Below are positions 55,499 through 63,987 of a stretch of DNA of 64,000 nt, in pieces. The stretch comes from Pseudomonas sp. NBRC 111124 (GTDB lineage: Bacteria; Pseudomonadota; Gammaproteobacteria; Pseudomonadales; Pseudomonadaceae), in NCBI RefSeq assembly GCF_001320245.1, contig NZ_BCBA01000021.1:36048-100047 (forward strand), read 5' to 3'. Position numbers and translations under genes: made by a program. The notes below the pieces were generated by a model. That model saw nothing but the letters and a program-made list of their open reading frames with translations, had not been told where the DNA came from and searched no databases. Each line of letters begins with the position of its first letter. Within the stretch, counting starts at the first letter, position 1.

Positions 55499-57652
55499 GT
55501 GCCAGCCTTTCTGCGTTGCCTAGCCCTGCTGCTGTTCATCTTCATGTCCCCGGTCCAGGCGGCGGGCTTGCCCAGCCTGCTGGGTTCCAGCGCCCCCGCC
55601 CAACCCGAAGCCACCGAGCCCTTGGGCAAATCGCTGGATGAGGTGATCAAGAACCTCGAGAACGACCAGCAACGCGCCAAACTGCTGGCCGACCTGAAGA
55701 AACTGCGCGACGCCACCAAACAATCGCAACCCACCGTCGAACAAGGTGTTCTAGGCCTGATCGGCGGCGCCCTGCACGACTTCGAACAACAATTCAGCGG
55801 TGATTCCAGCCCGTTTTACCGTTGGTCAAAGGAAATCGAACAGGCCCAGGCCGAACTGACCGAACTGATCGTACCGGTGCATCAGTGGCCGGCGATCCTG
55901 TTCGGCTTCGCCGCGGTCATCGCGGTGTGGAGCCTGCTGGCCTATGCCTTCAACTGGGTCGGCCACCGCGTGCGGCTGCGCTTCGGCCTGAGCGAGGAAC
56001 TGCCACAACACCCGCGCACCTGGGACCTGGTGCGCTTTGCCCTGCGCAAGCTCGGGCCGTGGTTGGTGGCATTGATCTTCACCGTCTACCTGAGCTTCGC
56101 CCTGCCGCCGTCGCTGGGCAAATCGCTGGCCATGGTGCTGGCCTATGCGCTGGTGGTCGGGACCTGCTTCTCGGCCATCTGCGTGATCGCCTTCTCACTG
56201 CTCGACGGCCCTCATCGCCACCGCGCCCTGCACATCCTGCGCCACCAGGCGTTCCGCCCGCTGTGGCTGATCGGCAGCTTCGCCGCCTTTGGCGAGGCCA
56301 TGAGCGACCCGCGCATGCTGGTGGCCCTGGGTACTCACCTGGCCCATGCCCTGGCGACCCTGGCCAATGTCATCGCGGCGCTGTCGTCCGGGCTGTTCAT
56401 CCTGCGCTTCCGCCGGCCGATTGCTCACCTGATCCGCAACCAGCCGCTGGCCCGGCGCCTGACCCGGCGCACCCTGAGCGACACCATCGAGATTCTCGGC
56501 AGCTTCTGGTTCGTGCCGGCGCTGATCCTGGTGGCCGTGTCGCTGTTCGCCACTTTCATTTCCGCCGGTGACACCAGCACCGCCCTGCGCCAATCACTGA
56601 TGTGCACCGTGCTGGTGGTGTTGAGCATGGTACTCAATGGCCTGGTACGCCGCCATGCGGCCAACCCCAAACGCGCCAGCAAGCGCCAGGCGGTTTACGC
56701 CGAGCGCCTGCGCAACTTCGGCTACCTGCTGGTGCACTTGTTCATCTGGCTGGTGTTCATCGAACTGGGGCTGCGCGTGTGGGGCCTGTCGATGATCAGC
56801 TTCGCCGAAGGCGACGGCCATGAAGTGAGCCTGCGCCTGCTGGGCCTGGCCGGCACGCTGATCGTCGCCTGGCTGGTGTGGATCCTCGCCGACACTGCCG
56901 TGCACCATGCCCTGGTGCGTTCGCGCCGGGGCCTGGCCAACGCCCGCGCGCAGACCATGATGCCGCTGATCCGCAACGTGATGTTCGTGGTGATCTTCAT
57001 CATTGCGGTGATCGTCGCCCTGGCCAACATGGGCATGAACGTCACGCCGCTGCTGGCCGGTGCCGGTGTGATCGGCCTGGCCATCGGTTTTGGCGCGCAG
57101 TCGCTGGTGGCCGACCTGATCACCGGTTTGTTCATCATCATCGAAGACTCACTGGCCATCGACGACTATGTCGATGTCGGCGGCCACCTGGGCACGGTCG
57201 AGGGCCTGACCATCCGTACTGTGCGCCTGCGTGACATCGACGGCATCGTGCATACCATCCCGTTCAGCGAGATCAAGAGCATCAAGAACTACTCCCGCGA
57301 GTTCGGCTATGCGATCTTCCGCGTGGCGATTCCGCACAGCATGAACATCGACCAGGCCATCACGCTGATCCGCGAAGTGGGGCAGAAGCTGCGCAACGAC
57401 CCGCTGATGCGCCGCAACATCTGGTCGCCGCTGGAGTTGCAGGGGGTGGAGAGTTTCGAGTCTGGCTCGGCGATTCTGCGGGCGCGGTTCAAGACCGCAC
57501 CGATCAAGCAGTGGGAAGTGTCACGGGCATTCAACCTGGCGTTGAAGCGCCAGCTCGATGAGGCCGGGCTGGACCTGGCAACACCGCGCCTGTCGGTGCA
57601 GGTGGTGACTGCAGGTGGGGGTGGCATGACAGAGACCGGGGCCTCCCGCTAG
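55499..57652 (+). CDS. Mechanosensitive channel of the MscS superfamily (YbiO-like, large)
   Basis: 717 residues from GTG 55499. A signal peptide (about 1-21) is followed by a short periplasmic helical region and about ten membrane helices. The pore-lining TM3 is NVTPLLAGAGVIGLAIGFGAQSLVADLITG, with the alternating Gly/Ala pattern of MscS. A beta domain (IDDYVDVGGHLGTVEGLTIRTVRLRD) and a C-terminal alpha/beta cage follow. It should open under membrane tension to release solutes during osmotic downshock. Its stop is 4 bp from the convergent GntR gene. Confidence 0.9.
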   Translation: MPAFLRCLALLLFIFMSPVQAAGLPSLLGSSAPAQPEATEPLGKSLDEVIKNLENDQQRAKLLADLKKLRDATKQSQPTVEQGVLGLIGGALHDFEQQFSGDSSPFYRWSKEIEQAQAELTELIVPVHQWPAILFGFAAVIAVWSLLAYAFNWVGHRVRLRFGLSEELPQHPRTWDLVRFALRKLGPWLVALIFTVYLSFALPPSLGKSLAMVLAYALVVGTCFSAICVIAFSLLDGPHRHRALHILRHQAFRPLWLIGSFAAFGEAMSDPRMLVALGTHLAHALATLANVIAALSSGLFILRFRRPIAHLIRNQPLARRLTRRTLSDTIEILGSFWFVPALILVAVSLFATFISAGDTSTALRQSLMCTVLVVLSMVLNGLVRRHAANPKRASKRQAVYAERLRNFGYLLVHLFIWLVFIELGLRVWGLSMISFAEGDGHEVSLRLLGLAGTLIVAWLVWILADTAVHHALVRSRRGLANARAQTMMPLIRNVMFVVIFIIAVIVALANMGMNVTPLLAGAGVIGLAIGFGAQSLVADLITGLFIIIEDSLAIDDYVDVGGHLGTVEGLTIRTVRLRDIDGIVHTIPFSEIKSIKNYSREFGYAIFRVAIPHSMNIDQAITLIREVGQKLRNDPLMRRNIWSPLELQGVESFESGSAILRARFKTAPIKQWEVSRAFNLALKRQLDEAGLDLATPRLSVQVVTAGGGGMTETGASR

Positions 57653-57656
57653 GGCC

Positions 57657-58373
57657 CTAACCCGCTTGGGCACGAATGCGGATGGCATCGTGCCGCCAAT
57701 ATTCCAGGTCACAGTCGATCAGGTGCCCATGCTGATCGCTGTTGACCCGGGTGATATGCAGGCCCGGGCTACCCACCGATACCTTCAACGCCCCCGCAGC
57801 CTCCACCGGCAAGGCGGTCGGCAGGATCTCGAAGCACACCTGCCCATATTGGATGCCATACACCCGCCCGTAGATCTCGGTCAGCGACTGCGCCAGGTCT
57901 TGGTCGAGGATACCGGGAAAATACTTCGGGTTCAGGTAGTGCTCTGCATACAACACCGCCCGCCCATCGATGCGCCGCAAGCGGCAGATGCACACCACAC
58001 TGGACAGCGCCGGCAGTTGCAGGCGTGCACAGATGGCTGCCGAAGCCGGCTGCAGGCGCGCCGAGAGCAGCTCGGTGCTGGCATCCCGCCCCTGGTTCCG
58101 CACCATCGCATGGAAATGGCTACGCTCGATCAGGTCATAGGTCAGCCGCTGCGGTGCGACGAACCAGCCACGCCGTTCTTCGCGGTAGATCAACCCTTGG
58201 GCTTCCAGCTGCACCAGCGCTTCGCGCAGGGTGATGCGCGTGGTAGCGAACACTTCGCTGAGCTTGCGTTCGGCCGGCAGCTTGCCGCCCGGCGCCAGCA
58301 GGCCGTGCTCGATCTGCTCCTGCAGCGCATGGCAGATGGCTGTTACCGCGCGCGGTGGCGTCGACTGCATCAA
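57657..58373 (-). CDS. GntR-family (HutC/UTRA) transcriptional regulator
   Basis: 238 residues. The N-terminal winged helix (about 8-75: PAERKLSEVFATTRITLREALVQLEAQGLIYREERRGWFV, in shortened form) is followed by a UTRA ligand-binding domain (about 90-235). It resembles PhnR-type phosphonate regulators. It is divergent from the ABC import operon, with a perfect palindrome 13 bp from its start codon, so it is probably autoregulated and controls that operon. The effector is likely the transported compound or a derivative. Confidence 0.83.
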   Translation of the reverse strand: MMQSTPPRAVTAICHALQEQIEHGLLAPGGKLPAERKLSEVFATTRITLREALVQLEAQGLIYREERRGWFVAPQRLTYDLIERSHFHAMVRNQGRDASTELLSARLQPASAAICARLQLPALSSVVCICRLRRIDGRAVLYAEHYLNPKYFPGILDQDLAQSLTEIYGRVYGIQYGQVCFEILPTALPVEAAGALKVSVGSPGLHITRVNSDQHGHLIDCDLEYWRHDAIRIRAQAG

Positions 58374-58385
58374 AAGGTTACCTAT

Positions 58386-58399
58386 CTGGACTAGTCCAG
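58386..58399. promoter_or_regulatory. Candidate GntR operator 1
   Basis: CTGGACTAGTCCAG is a perfect 14-bp palindrome, 13 bp upstream of the regulator's start codon. Size and centre resemble operators bound by HutC/UTRA-type GntR proteins. This position would support autorepression. Confidence 0.55.
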
Positions 58400-58604
58400 C
58401 CCCATTCCAGGGCCTTTGGAGAATAGTGCAAGCCTAGGCAGGGCTGATGAACATCCTGTGACAAAGGCCTTGACCAGCCGCTGCCAGAAACGCGCCAGGC
58501 CAGCAGGGCCGGGGCGATTGCGTGGTCTACGCTGTAGCTTCAAGGCCGCTGCGCGCCCTGCCCTACATCAAACTGTCACGCAAGCGGCCTACCTTGGCTC
58601 AAGC

Positions 58605-58633
58605 TTTGCTGACCTAGACCAAGGGTCAGCAAA
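58605..58633. promoter_or_regulatory. Candidate operator 2 upstream of the ABC operon
   Basis: TTTGCTGACC (58605-58614) and GGTCAGCAAA (58624-58633) are perfect 10-bp inverted arms around a 9-bp centre TAGACCAAG. The centre contains TAGACCA, a HutC-type half-site. It lies 54 bp before the substrate-binding protein ATG, where a repressor could block transcription. It could also form an RNA hairpin. Confidence 0.5.
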
Positions 58634-58687
58634 AACAGCTTCACTCATAACAACGATCGCTAAAGGCACCCACTCAAGGAGCTTCGG

Positions 58688-59752
58688 ATGAAAAAGTTGT
58701 TCATGGCGTCACTGCTCGGCTCGGCCATTGCCCTCTGCACCTCGGCGATGGCCGCAGGCCCCGACCTCAAGGCCCTGGAGGACGCCGCCCGCAAGGAAGG
58801 CACCGTCAACAGCGTCGGCATGCCCGATGCCTGGGCCAACTGGAAAGGCACCTGGGAAGACTTGGCCAGCAAGTACGGACTCAAACACAGCGATACCGAC
58901 ATGAGTTCGGCCCAGGAGATCGCCAAGTTCGAAGCCGAGAAGGACAACGCCAGTGCCGACATCGGCGACGTGGGTGCCGCCTTCGGCCCGATCGCCGCCA
59001 GCAAGGGCGTCACCCTGCCGTACAAGCCGAGCACCTGGGACCAGGTGCCTGAGTGGGCCAAGGACCAGGACGGCCACTGGGCGCTGGCCTATACCGGCAC
59101 CATCGCCTTCATCATCAACAAGGACCTGGTCAAGGAAGGCGATCGCCCGACCAGCTGGCACGACCTGGAAAAAGGCAAGTACAAGGTCGCCATCGGTGAC
59201 GTCAGCACCGCAGCCCAGGCCGCCAATGGCGTGCTGGCTGCAGCCATTGCCTACAAGGGTGACGAAAAGAACATTGAACCTGGCCTGCAGCTGTTCACCA
59301 AGCTGGCCCAGCAGAAGCGCCTGTCGCTGGCCAACCCGACCATCCAGACCATCGAAAAGGGTGAGGTCGAGGTCGGTGTGGTGTGGGACTTCAACGGCTT
59401 GAGCTACCGCGAGCAGATCGACCCCAAGCGCTTCGAAGTGCTGATCCCGTCGGACGGCTCGGTGATTTCCGGCTATACCACCGTGATCAACAAATACGCC
59501 AAGCACCCGAACGCGGCCAAGCTTGCGCGTGAATACATTTTCAGCGATGCCGGGCAGATCAACCTGGCCAAAGGGCATGCGCGGCCGATCCGTGCCGAGC
59601 ACCTGAAGCTGCCTGAAGACGTGCAGGCCAAGCTGCTGCCGAACGAGCAATACAAGGCAGCGCAGCCGATCAAGGATGCTGCGGCATGGGAAGCGACCTC
59701 CAAGGCCTTGCCGCAGAAGTGGCAGGAGCAAGTGATCATCGAGATGGAGTAA
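58688..59752 (+). CDS. ABC transporter substrate-binding protein
   Basis: 354 residues with a signal peptide (1-22, cleavage after SAMA). It is a family 1/AfuA-like extracellular binding protein: GTVNSVGMPDAWANW, ADIGDVGAAFGP, WALAYTGTIAFIINK and GVVWDFNGLSYREQ. It supplies the periplasmic receptor for the permease/ATPase genes downstream. The substrate is not evident, but phosphonates, phosphate esters or iron complexes are known for relatives. The phosphoesterase and HAD genes in the same operon favour an organophosphorus ligand. Confidence 0.85.
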   Translation: MKKLFMASLLGSAIALCTSAMAAGPDLKALEDAARKEGTVNSVGMPDAWANWKGTWEDLASKYGLKHSDTDMSSAQEIAKFEAEKDNASADIGDVGAAFGPIAASKGVTLPYKPSTWDQVPEWAKDQDGHWALAYTGTIAFIINKDLVKEGDRPTSWHDLEKGKYKVAIGDVSTAAQAANGVLAAAIAYKGDEKNIEPGLQLFTKLAQQKRLSLANPTIQTIEKGEVEVGVVWDFNGLSYREQIDPKRFEVLIPSDGSVISGYTTVINKYAKHPNAAKLAREYIFSDAGQINLAKGHARPIRAEHLKLPEDVQAKLLPNEQYKAAQPIKDAAAWEATSKALPQKWQEQVIIEME

Positions 59753-59772
59753 CGGCGAGGGCTACGCCCTCG

Positions 59773-59856
59773 TTCGCGGGGCAAGCCCGCTCCTACAGGA
59801 ACACCCCATGCCTCAACGCCTGTGAATGACCTGTAGGAGCGGGCTTGCCCCGCGAA
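59773..59856. repeat. REP inverted pair, type GCGGGGCAAGCCCGC, inside the ABC operon
   Basis: 27-bp perfect arms (59773-59799 and 59830-59856) with a 30-bp loop, 20 bp after the binding-protein stop. A 3' hairpin here could protect the SBP mRNA and raise its level over the membrane components, as in other ABC importer operons. Confidence 0.9.
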
Positions 59857-59898
59857 AGGCCGCAAAGCGGCCGCTCTTGAAACCCCGCGGAGCTTCAC

Positions 59899-60705
59899 AT
59901 GAACCACAACGTCATCCTGGTCCTGCTAGACGGCCTCAACTACCAGGTCGCCCACCACGCCATGGGCCACCTGCACGCCTACGTCGAGGCCGACCGCGCC
60001 GCGCTATACCGCATGGAATGCGAACTGCCGTCGCTGTCCCGGCCGCTGTACGAGTGCATCCTCACGGGCGTGGCCCCTATCGACAGCGGCATCGTGCACA
60101 ACAACATCAACCGCCTGTCCAACCAGCGCAGCGTGTTCCACTACGCCCGCGAGGCCAACCTGGGCACTGCAGCAGCGGCTTATCACTGGATGAGCGAGCT
60201 GTACAACCGCTCCCCCTTCGACCCCCAGCGGGACCGCCACACCCATGCGCCAAAGCTGCCGATCCAGCATGGCCTGTTCTACTGGGACGATCGCTACCCT
60301 GATTCGCACTTGCTGGCCGATGGCGAGTACCTGCGTCGCCGCCACGCACCGAACTTCCTCCTGTTGCATCCGATGAGCATCGACGATATCGGCCACCGCC
60401 ACGGTCTCGACAGCAGCCAGTACCGCAACGCTGCGCGCAGTGTCGATATTCTGCTGGCCGATTACCTGCCGGGCTGGCTGGAAGAGGGCTACCAAGTGCT
60501 GGTCACCGCCGACCACGGCATGAACAACGACCGGTCGCACAACGGCCTGCTGGCCGAGGAGCGTGAAGTGCCGCTGTTCGTGTTCGGCGATGCCTTCAGC
60601 CTCGATCCGGCCGCCAAGCCGCTGCAGACCGAACTGTGCGGGACCATCTGTGAACTGCTGGGGGCTGCCCACGACAAGACGGTTTGCCGGGAGTTGCTCA
60701 AGTGA
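59899..60705 (+). CDS. Alkaline-phosphatase-superfamily phosphodiesterase/phosphatase
   Basis: 268 residues, no signal peptide, so cytosolic. Two-metal site residues are visible: D11 in LLDGLN, a nucleophile Ser (S45) in ELPSLSRPLYECILTG where nucleotide pyrophosphatases have Thr, D163 and H166 in IDDIGHRHG, D205 and H206 in TADHGM, and H214 in RSHNG. The family hydrolyses phosphodiesters, phosphonates or phosphate esters. Placed between the binding protein and permeases, it probably acts on the imported compound. The GTGA overlap couples it to the permease. Confidence 0.75.
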   Translation: MNHNVILVLLDGLNYQVAHHAMGHLHAYVEADRAALYRMECELPSLSRPLYECILTGVAPIDSGIVHNNINRLSNQRSVFHYAREANLGTAAAAYHWMSELYNRSPFDPQRDRHTHAPKLPIQHGLFYWDDRYPDSHLLADGEYLRRRHAPNFLLLHPMSIDDIGHRHGLDSSQYRNAARSVDILLADYLPGWLEEGYQVLVTADHGMNNDRSHNGLLAEEREVPLFVFGDAFSLDPAAKPLQTELCGTICELLGAAHDKTVCRELLK

Positions 60706-61532
60706 ACCGCGGCCGCTACCTGGCCCTGCTCTGCCTGCTGCCGTTCGCCGTGTTCTTCGTGATCTTCCAGATTGCCCCGCTGGCCTGGGTGGCCATCAAC
60801 AGCCTGCAATCGGAAGCGGGTTGGGGCATGGCCAACTTCAGCAAGGTGTTCGCCTCGAAGTTCTACCTGCAGGCGCTGCAACGCAGCCTGGAGATCAGCT
60901 TCTGGTCGAGCCTGTTCGGCATCGTCATCGCCACCCTCGGCGCCTACTCGCTGCGCCAGGTTGATTCGAAGCTGCGCGACTTCGTCAGCGCCTTCGCCAA
61001 CATGACCAGCAACTTCGCCGGGGTGCCGCTGGCCTTCGCCTTCATCATCCTGCTCGGTTTCAACGGCGCACTGACTCTGCTGCTGAAACAGATCGGCCTG
61101 CTGGAGGACTTCAGCATCTACTCCAAGAGCGGCCTGATCCTGGTGTACACCTACTTCCAGATACCGCTCGGCGTGCTGCTGCTTTACCCCGCCTTCGACG
61201 CCCTGCGCGAAGACTGGCGTGAATCGGCCGCGCTGCTCGGGGCCAGCCACTGGCAGTTCTGGCGGCATATCGGCCTGCCGGTGCTGACGCCGGCATTGCT
61301 CGGCACCTTCGTCATCCTGCTGGCCAACGCCCTTGGCGCCTACGCCACTGTGTACGCCTTGACCACCGGCAACTTCAACGTGCTGCCGATCCGCATCGCC
61401 GGCCTGGTGGCCGGTGACATCAGCCTCGACCCGAACCTGGCAAGCGCCCTGGCGATGGTGCTGGTGGGGTTGATGACGCTGGTCACGGTGGTCCACCAAT
61501 GGCTGCTCAAGAGGAGCTACCATGCGCGCTGA
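60702..61532 (+). CDS. ABC transporter permease 1
   Basis: 276 residues from GTG 60702, overlapping the previous stop by 4 bases. About six membrane helices; the cytoplasmic EAA loop reads DWRESAALLGASHWQFWRHIGLPVLTPALLG. It is a type I (BinPP) importer permease that pairs with the next gene. Confidence 0.88.
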   Translation: MNRGRYLALLCLLPFAVFFVIFQIAPLAWVAINSLQSEAGWGMANFSKVFASKFYLQALQRSLEISFWSSLFGIVIATLGAYSLRQVDSKLRDFVSAFANMTSNFAGVPLAFAFIILLGFNGALTLLLKQIGLLEDFSIYSKSGLILVYTYFQIPLGVLLLYPAFDALREDWRESAALLGASHWQFWRHIGLPVLTPALLGTFVILLANALGAYATVYALTTGNFNVLPIRIAGLVAGDISLDPNLASALAMVLVGLMTLVTVVHQWLLKRSYHAR

Positions 61533-62316
61533 AACGCCTTCTGCCGGGCTCTACCACCGTGTGGTGGTGTACCTGCTGTTCCTGATCCTGCTGCTGCCGC
61601 TGGCCGGCACCCTGCTCTACTCGCTGGCCACCAGCTGGTCGGCGAGCCTGCTGCCCAGCGGCCTGACTTTCAAGTGGTACATCGCACTGTGGAGCGAGCC
61701 ACGCTTCCTGGCCGCGTTCGGCCAATCGCTGCTGGTGTGCGTGGGCGCGCTGCTGCTGTCGGTGCTACTGATCCTGCCGCTGCTGTTCGTGGTGCACTAC
61801 CATTTCCCGAAACTCGATGCACTGATGAACATCCTTATCTTGCTGCCGTTCGCGGTACCGCCGGTGGTGTCATCAGTGGGCCTGCTGCAGCTGTATGGCA
61901 GCGGCCCGATGGCGATGGTCGGCACGCCGTGGATCCTGATCGGCTGCTACTTCACCATTGCCCTGCCATTCATGTACCGGGCGATCACCAACAACCTGCA
62001 GGCGATCAACTTGCGCGACCTGATGGACGCCGCCCAGCTGCTCGGCGCCAGCACCTGGCAGGCCGCACTGCTGGTGGTACTGCCAAACCTGCGCAAGGGC
62101 CTGATGGTGGCGCTGCTGCTGTCGTTCTCGTTCCTGTTCGGCGAGTTCGTGTTCGCCAACCTGCTGGTCGGCACCCGCTACGAAACCCTGCAGGTGTACC
62201 TGAACAACATGCGCAACAGCAGCGGCCACTTCAACAGCGCGCTGGTGATCTCGTACTTCGCCTTCGTGCTGGTGCTGACCTGGGTCGCCAACCGCCTGAA
62301 CAAGGACAAACCCTGA
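61522..62316 (+). CDS. ABC transporter permease 2
   Basis: 264 residues from ATG 61522, overlapping permease 1 by 11 bases, with GAGGAG upstream. Six helices with the EAA loop RDLMDAAQLLGASTWQAALLVVLPNLRKGL. It forms the heterodimeric channel with permease 1. Confidence 0.88.
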   Translation: MRAETPSAGLYHRVVVYLLFLILLLPLAGTLLYSLATSWSASLLPSGLTFKWYIALWSEPRFLAAFGQSLLVCVGALLLSVLLILPLLFVVHYHFPKLDALMNILILLPFAVPPVVSSVGLLQLYGSGPMAMVGTPWILIGCYFTIALPFMYRAITNNLQAINLRDLMDAAQLLGASTWQAALLVVLPNLRKGLMVALLLSFSFLFGEFVFANLLVGTRYETLQVYLNNMRNSSGHFNSALVISYFAFVLVLTWVANRLNKDKP

Positions 62317-62317
62317 C

Positions 62318-63307
62318 ATGAGCTTCGTCAGCGTACAGAACCTGCAAAAAAGCTATGCCGGCAGCCCGGTGTTCGAGAACATCGACTGCCAGATCGAGCG
62401 CGGCGAGTTCGTCACCCTGCTCGGCCCCTCCGGCTGCGGCAAGTCCACCCTGCTGCGCTGCATCGCCGGGCTGACCCCGGTGGACGGCGGCAAGATCCTC
62501 CTCGACGGCCACGACATCGTGCCGGTCAGCCCGCAGAAGCGTGGCATCGGCATGGTGTTCCAGAGCTACGCGCTGTTCCCTAACATGACCGTGGAACAGA
62601 ACGTCGCCTTCGGCCTGCGCATGCAGAAGGTCAAGGCGGATGAAAGCCAGCAGCGCGTGCGCGAAGCTTTGGACCTGGTGGAGCTGGGCAACTTTGCCGG
62701 GCGCTACCCGCACCAGCTGTCCGGCGGCCAGTGCCAGCGCGTGGCCCTGGCCCGCTCGCTGGTCACCCGCCCGCGCCTGCTGCTGCTCGACGAGCCGCTG
62801 TCGGCGCTGGATGCCCGCATCCGCAAGCACCTGCGTGAGCAGATCCGCGCGATCCAGCGCGAGCTGGGGTTGACCACCATCTTCGTCACCCATGATCAGG
62901 AGGAGGCGCTGACGATGTCCGACCGCATCTTCCTGATGAACCAGGGGCGCATCGTCCAGAGCGGCGATGCCGAAACCCTCTACACCGCGCCCGTGGACCT
63001 GTTCGCCGCCGGGTTTATCGGCAACTACAACCTGCTTGACGCCGAAAGCGCCAGCCGCCTGCTGCAACGCCCGGTGGCCGGCCGCCTGGCGATCCGCCCG
63101 GAGTCAATCACCTTGGGCGTCAACGGCGAACTGGATGCCGAGGTACGCAGTCACAGTCTGCTTGGCAACGTCATCCGCTACCGGGTAAAAGTGCGTGAGG
63201 TGGAACTGGTGGTCGACGTGCTCAACCGTTCGCCTGGCGACCTGCATGCCGATGGCCAGCGGGTGTCGCTGTCGATCGACCCCACTGCGCTGCGCGAAGT
63301 GGCCTAA
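62318..63307 (+). CDS. ABC transporter ATP-binding protein
   Basis: 329 residues. Walker A is GPSGCGKST, the Q-loop FQSYALFPNMT, Walker B LLLLDEPLSALD and the H-loop VTHDQEE. The signature reads LSGGQCQR, with Cys where most have Arg or Gln. A C-terminal TOBE-like regulatory domain spans about 240-329. It starts 1 bp after permease 2. The family also includes iron and phosphonate importers. Confidence 0.9.
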   Translation: MSFVSVQNLQKSYAGSPVFENIDCQIERGEFVTLLGPSGCGKSTLLRCIAGLTPVDGGKILLDGHDIVPVSPQKRGIGMVFQSYALFPNMTVEQNVAFGLRMQKVKADESQQRVREALDLVELGNFAGRYPHQLSGGQCQRVALARSLVTRPRLLLLDEPLSALDARIRKHLREQIRAIQRELGLTTIFVTHDQEEALTMSDRIFLMNQGRIVQSGDAETLYTAPVDLFAAGFIGNYNLLDAESASRLLQRPVAGRLAIRPESITLGVNGELDAEVRSHSLLGNVIRYRVKVREVELVVDVLNRSPGDLHADGQRVSLSIDPTALREVA

Positions 63308-63321
63308 GGAGAATCAACACC

Positions 63322-63975
63322 ATGGCATTGGCAATTTTCGATCTGGACGAAACCCTGATCCACGGCGACTGCGCGTCGCTGTGGAGCGAACAGATGGCCC
63401 GGCTGGGCTGGGTCGACGGCAAGGCGTTCCTGCGCCGCGACCATGAACTGATGGAAGCTTACGGCAAGGGCCACCTGCAGATGGAAGACTACATGGCCTT
63501 CAGCCTGGAGCCGATTGCCGGGCGCACGCTGGAGGAAGTCGAGCACCTGGTGGCGCCGTGGGTCGAGGACGTGATCGAGCCGATCATCTACGGTGACGCC
63601 TGCCGCTGCATTGCCGAGCATCGCCAGCGGGGCGATCGCATCCTCATCATTTCTGCTTCAGGCACGCACCTGGTCGGGCCGATTGCGGCGCGGCTGGGGG
63701 TGGATGAGTACCTGGCGATCGAGCTGGAGGCAGTGAACGGGGTGTATACCGGCAGGACCCACGGGGTGCTGACCTACCGCGAGGGCAAGATCACCCGGTT
63801 GCTGGAATGGCTGGACCAGGAGCAGGAGAATCTGGAGGGAGCGAGTTTCTATTCCGACTCGCGCAATGACTTGCCGTTGTTGCTAAAGGTCGATTATCCG
63901 CACGCAGTGAACCCGGATGCGGTGTTGCGCGAGCATGCCGAGAAGAATGGCTGGCCGATTCTGAGCTGGTCCTGA
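63322..63975 (+). CDS. HAD-IB family phosphatase (SerB-like)
   Basis: 217 residues. HAD motifs are FDLDETL (nucleophile D7 and acid D9), ISASGT, the Lys in REGKITRL, and YSDSRNDLP. It has the helical cap of the phosphoserine/phosphocholine-type HAD-IB group. It is the last gene of the ABC operon, 14 bp after the ATPase gene. It probably removes phosphate from the product of the imported compound; phosphoserine, phosphoethanolamine and phosphocholine are possible but unproven. Confidence 0.82.
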   Translation: MALAIFDLDETLIHGDCASLWSEQMARLGWVDGKAFLRRDHELMEAYGKGHLQMEDYMAFSLEPIAGRTLEEVEHLVAPWVEDVIEPIIYGDACRCIAEHRQRGDRILIISASGTHLVGPIAARLGVDEYLAIELEAVNGVYTGRTHGVLTYREGKITRLLEWLDQEQENLEGASFYSDSRNDLPLLLKVDYPHAVNPDAVLREHAEKNGWPILSWS

Positions 63976-63987
63976 AGATTAGTGTGG

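Larger units (their letters stand above)
58374..58687. other. Divergent control region between gntR and the ABC operon
   Basis: 314 bp without a supported gene. It contains two inverted repeats annotated separately (58386-58399 and 58605-58633), an AAGGAG ribosome-binding site just before the SBP gene, and otherwise unremarkable GC-rich sequence. Promoter boxes could not be assigned with confidence. Confidence 0.55.
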
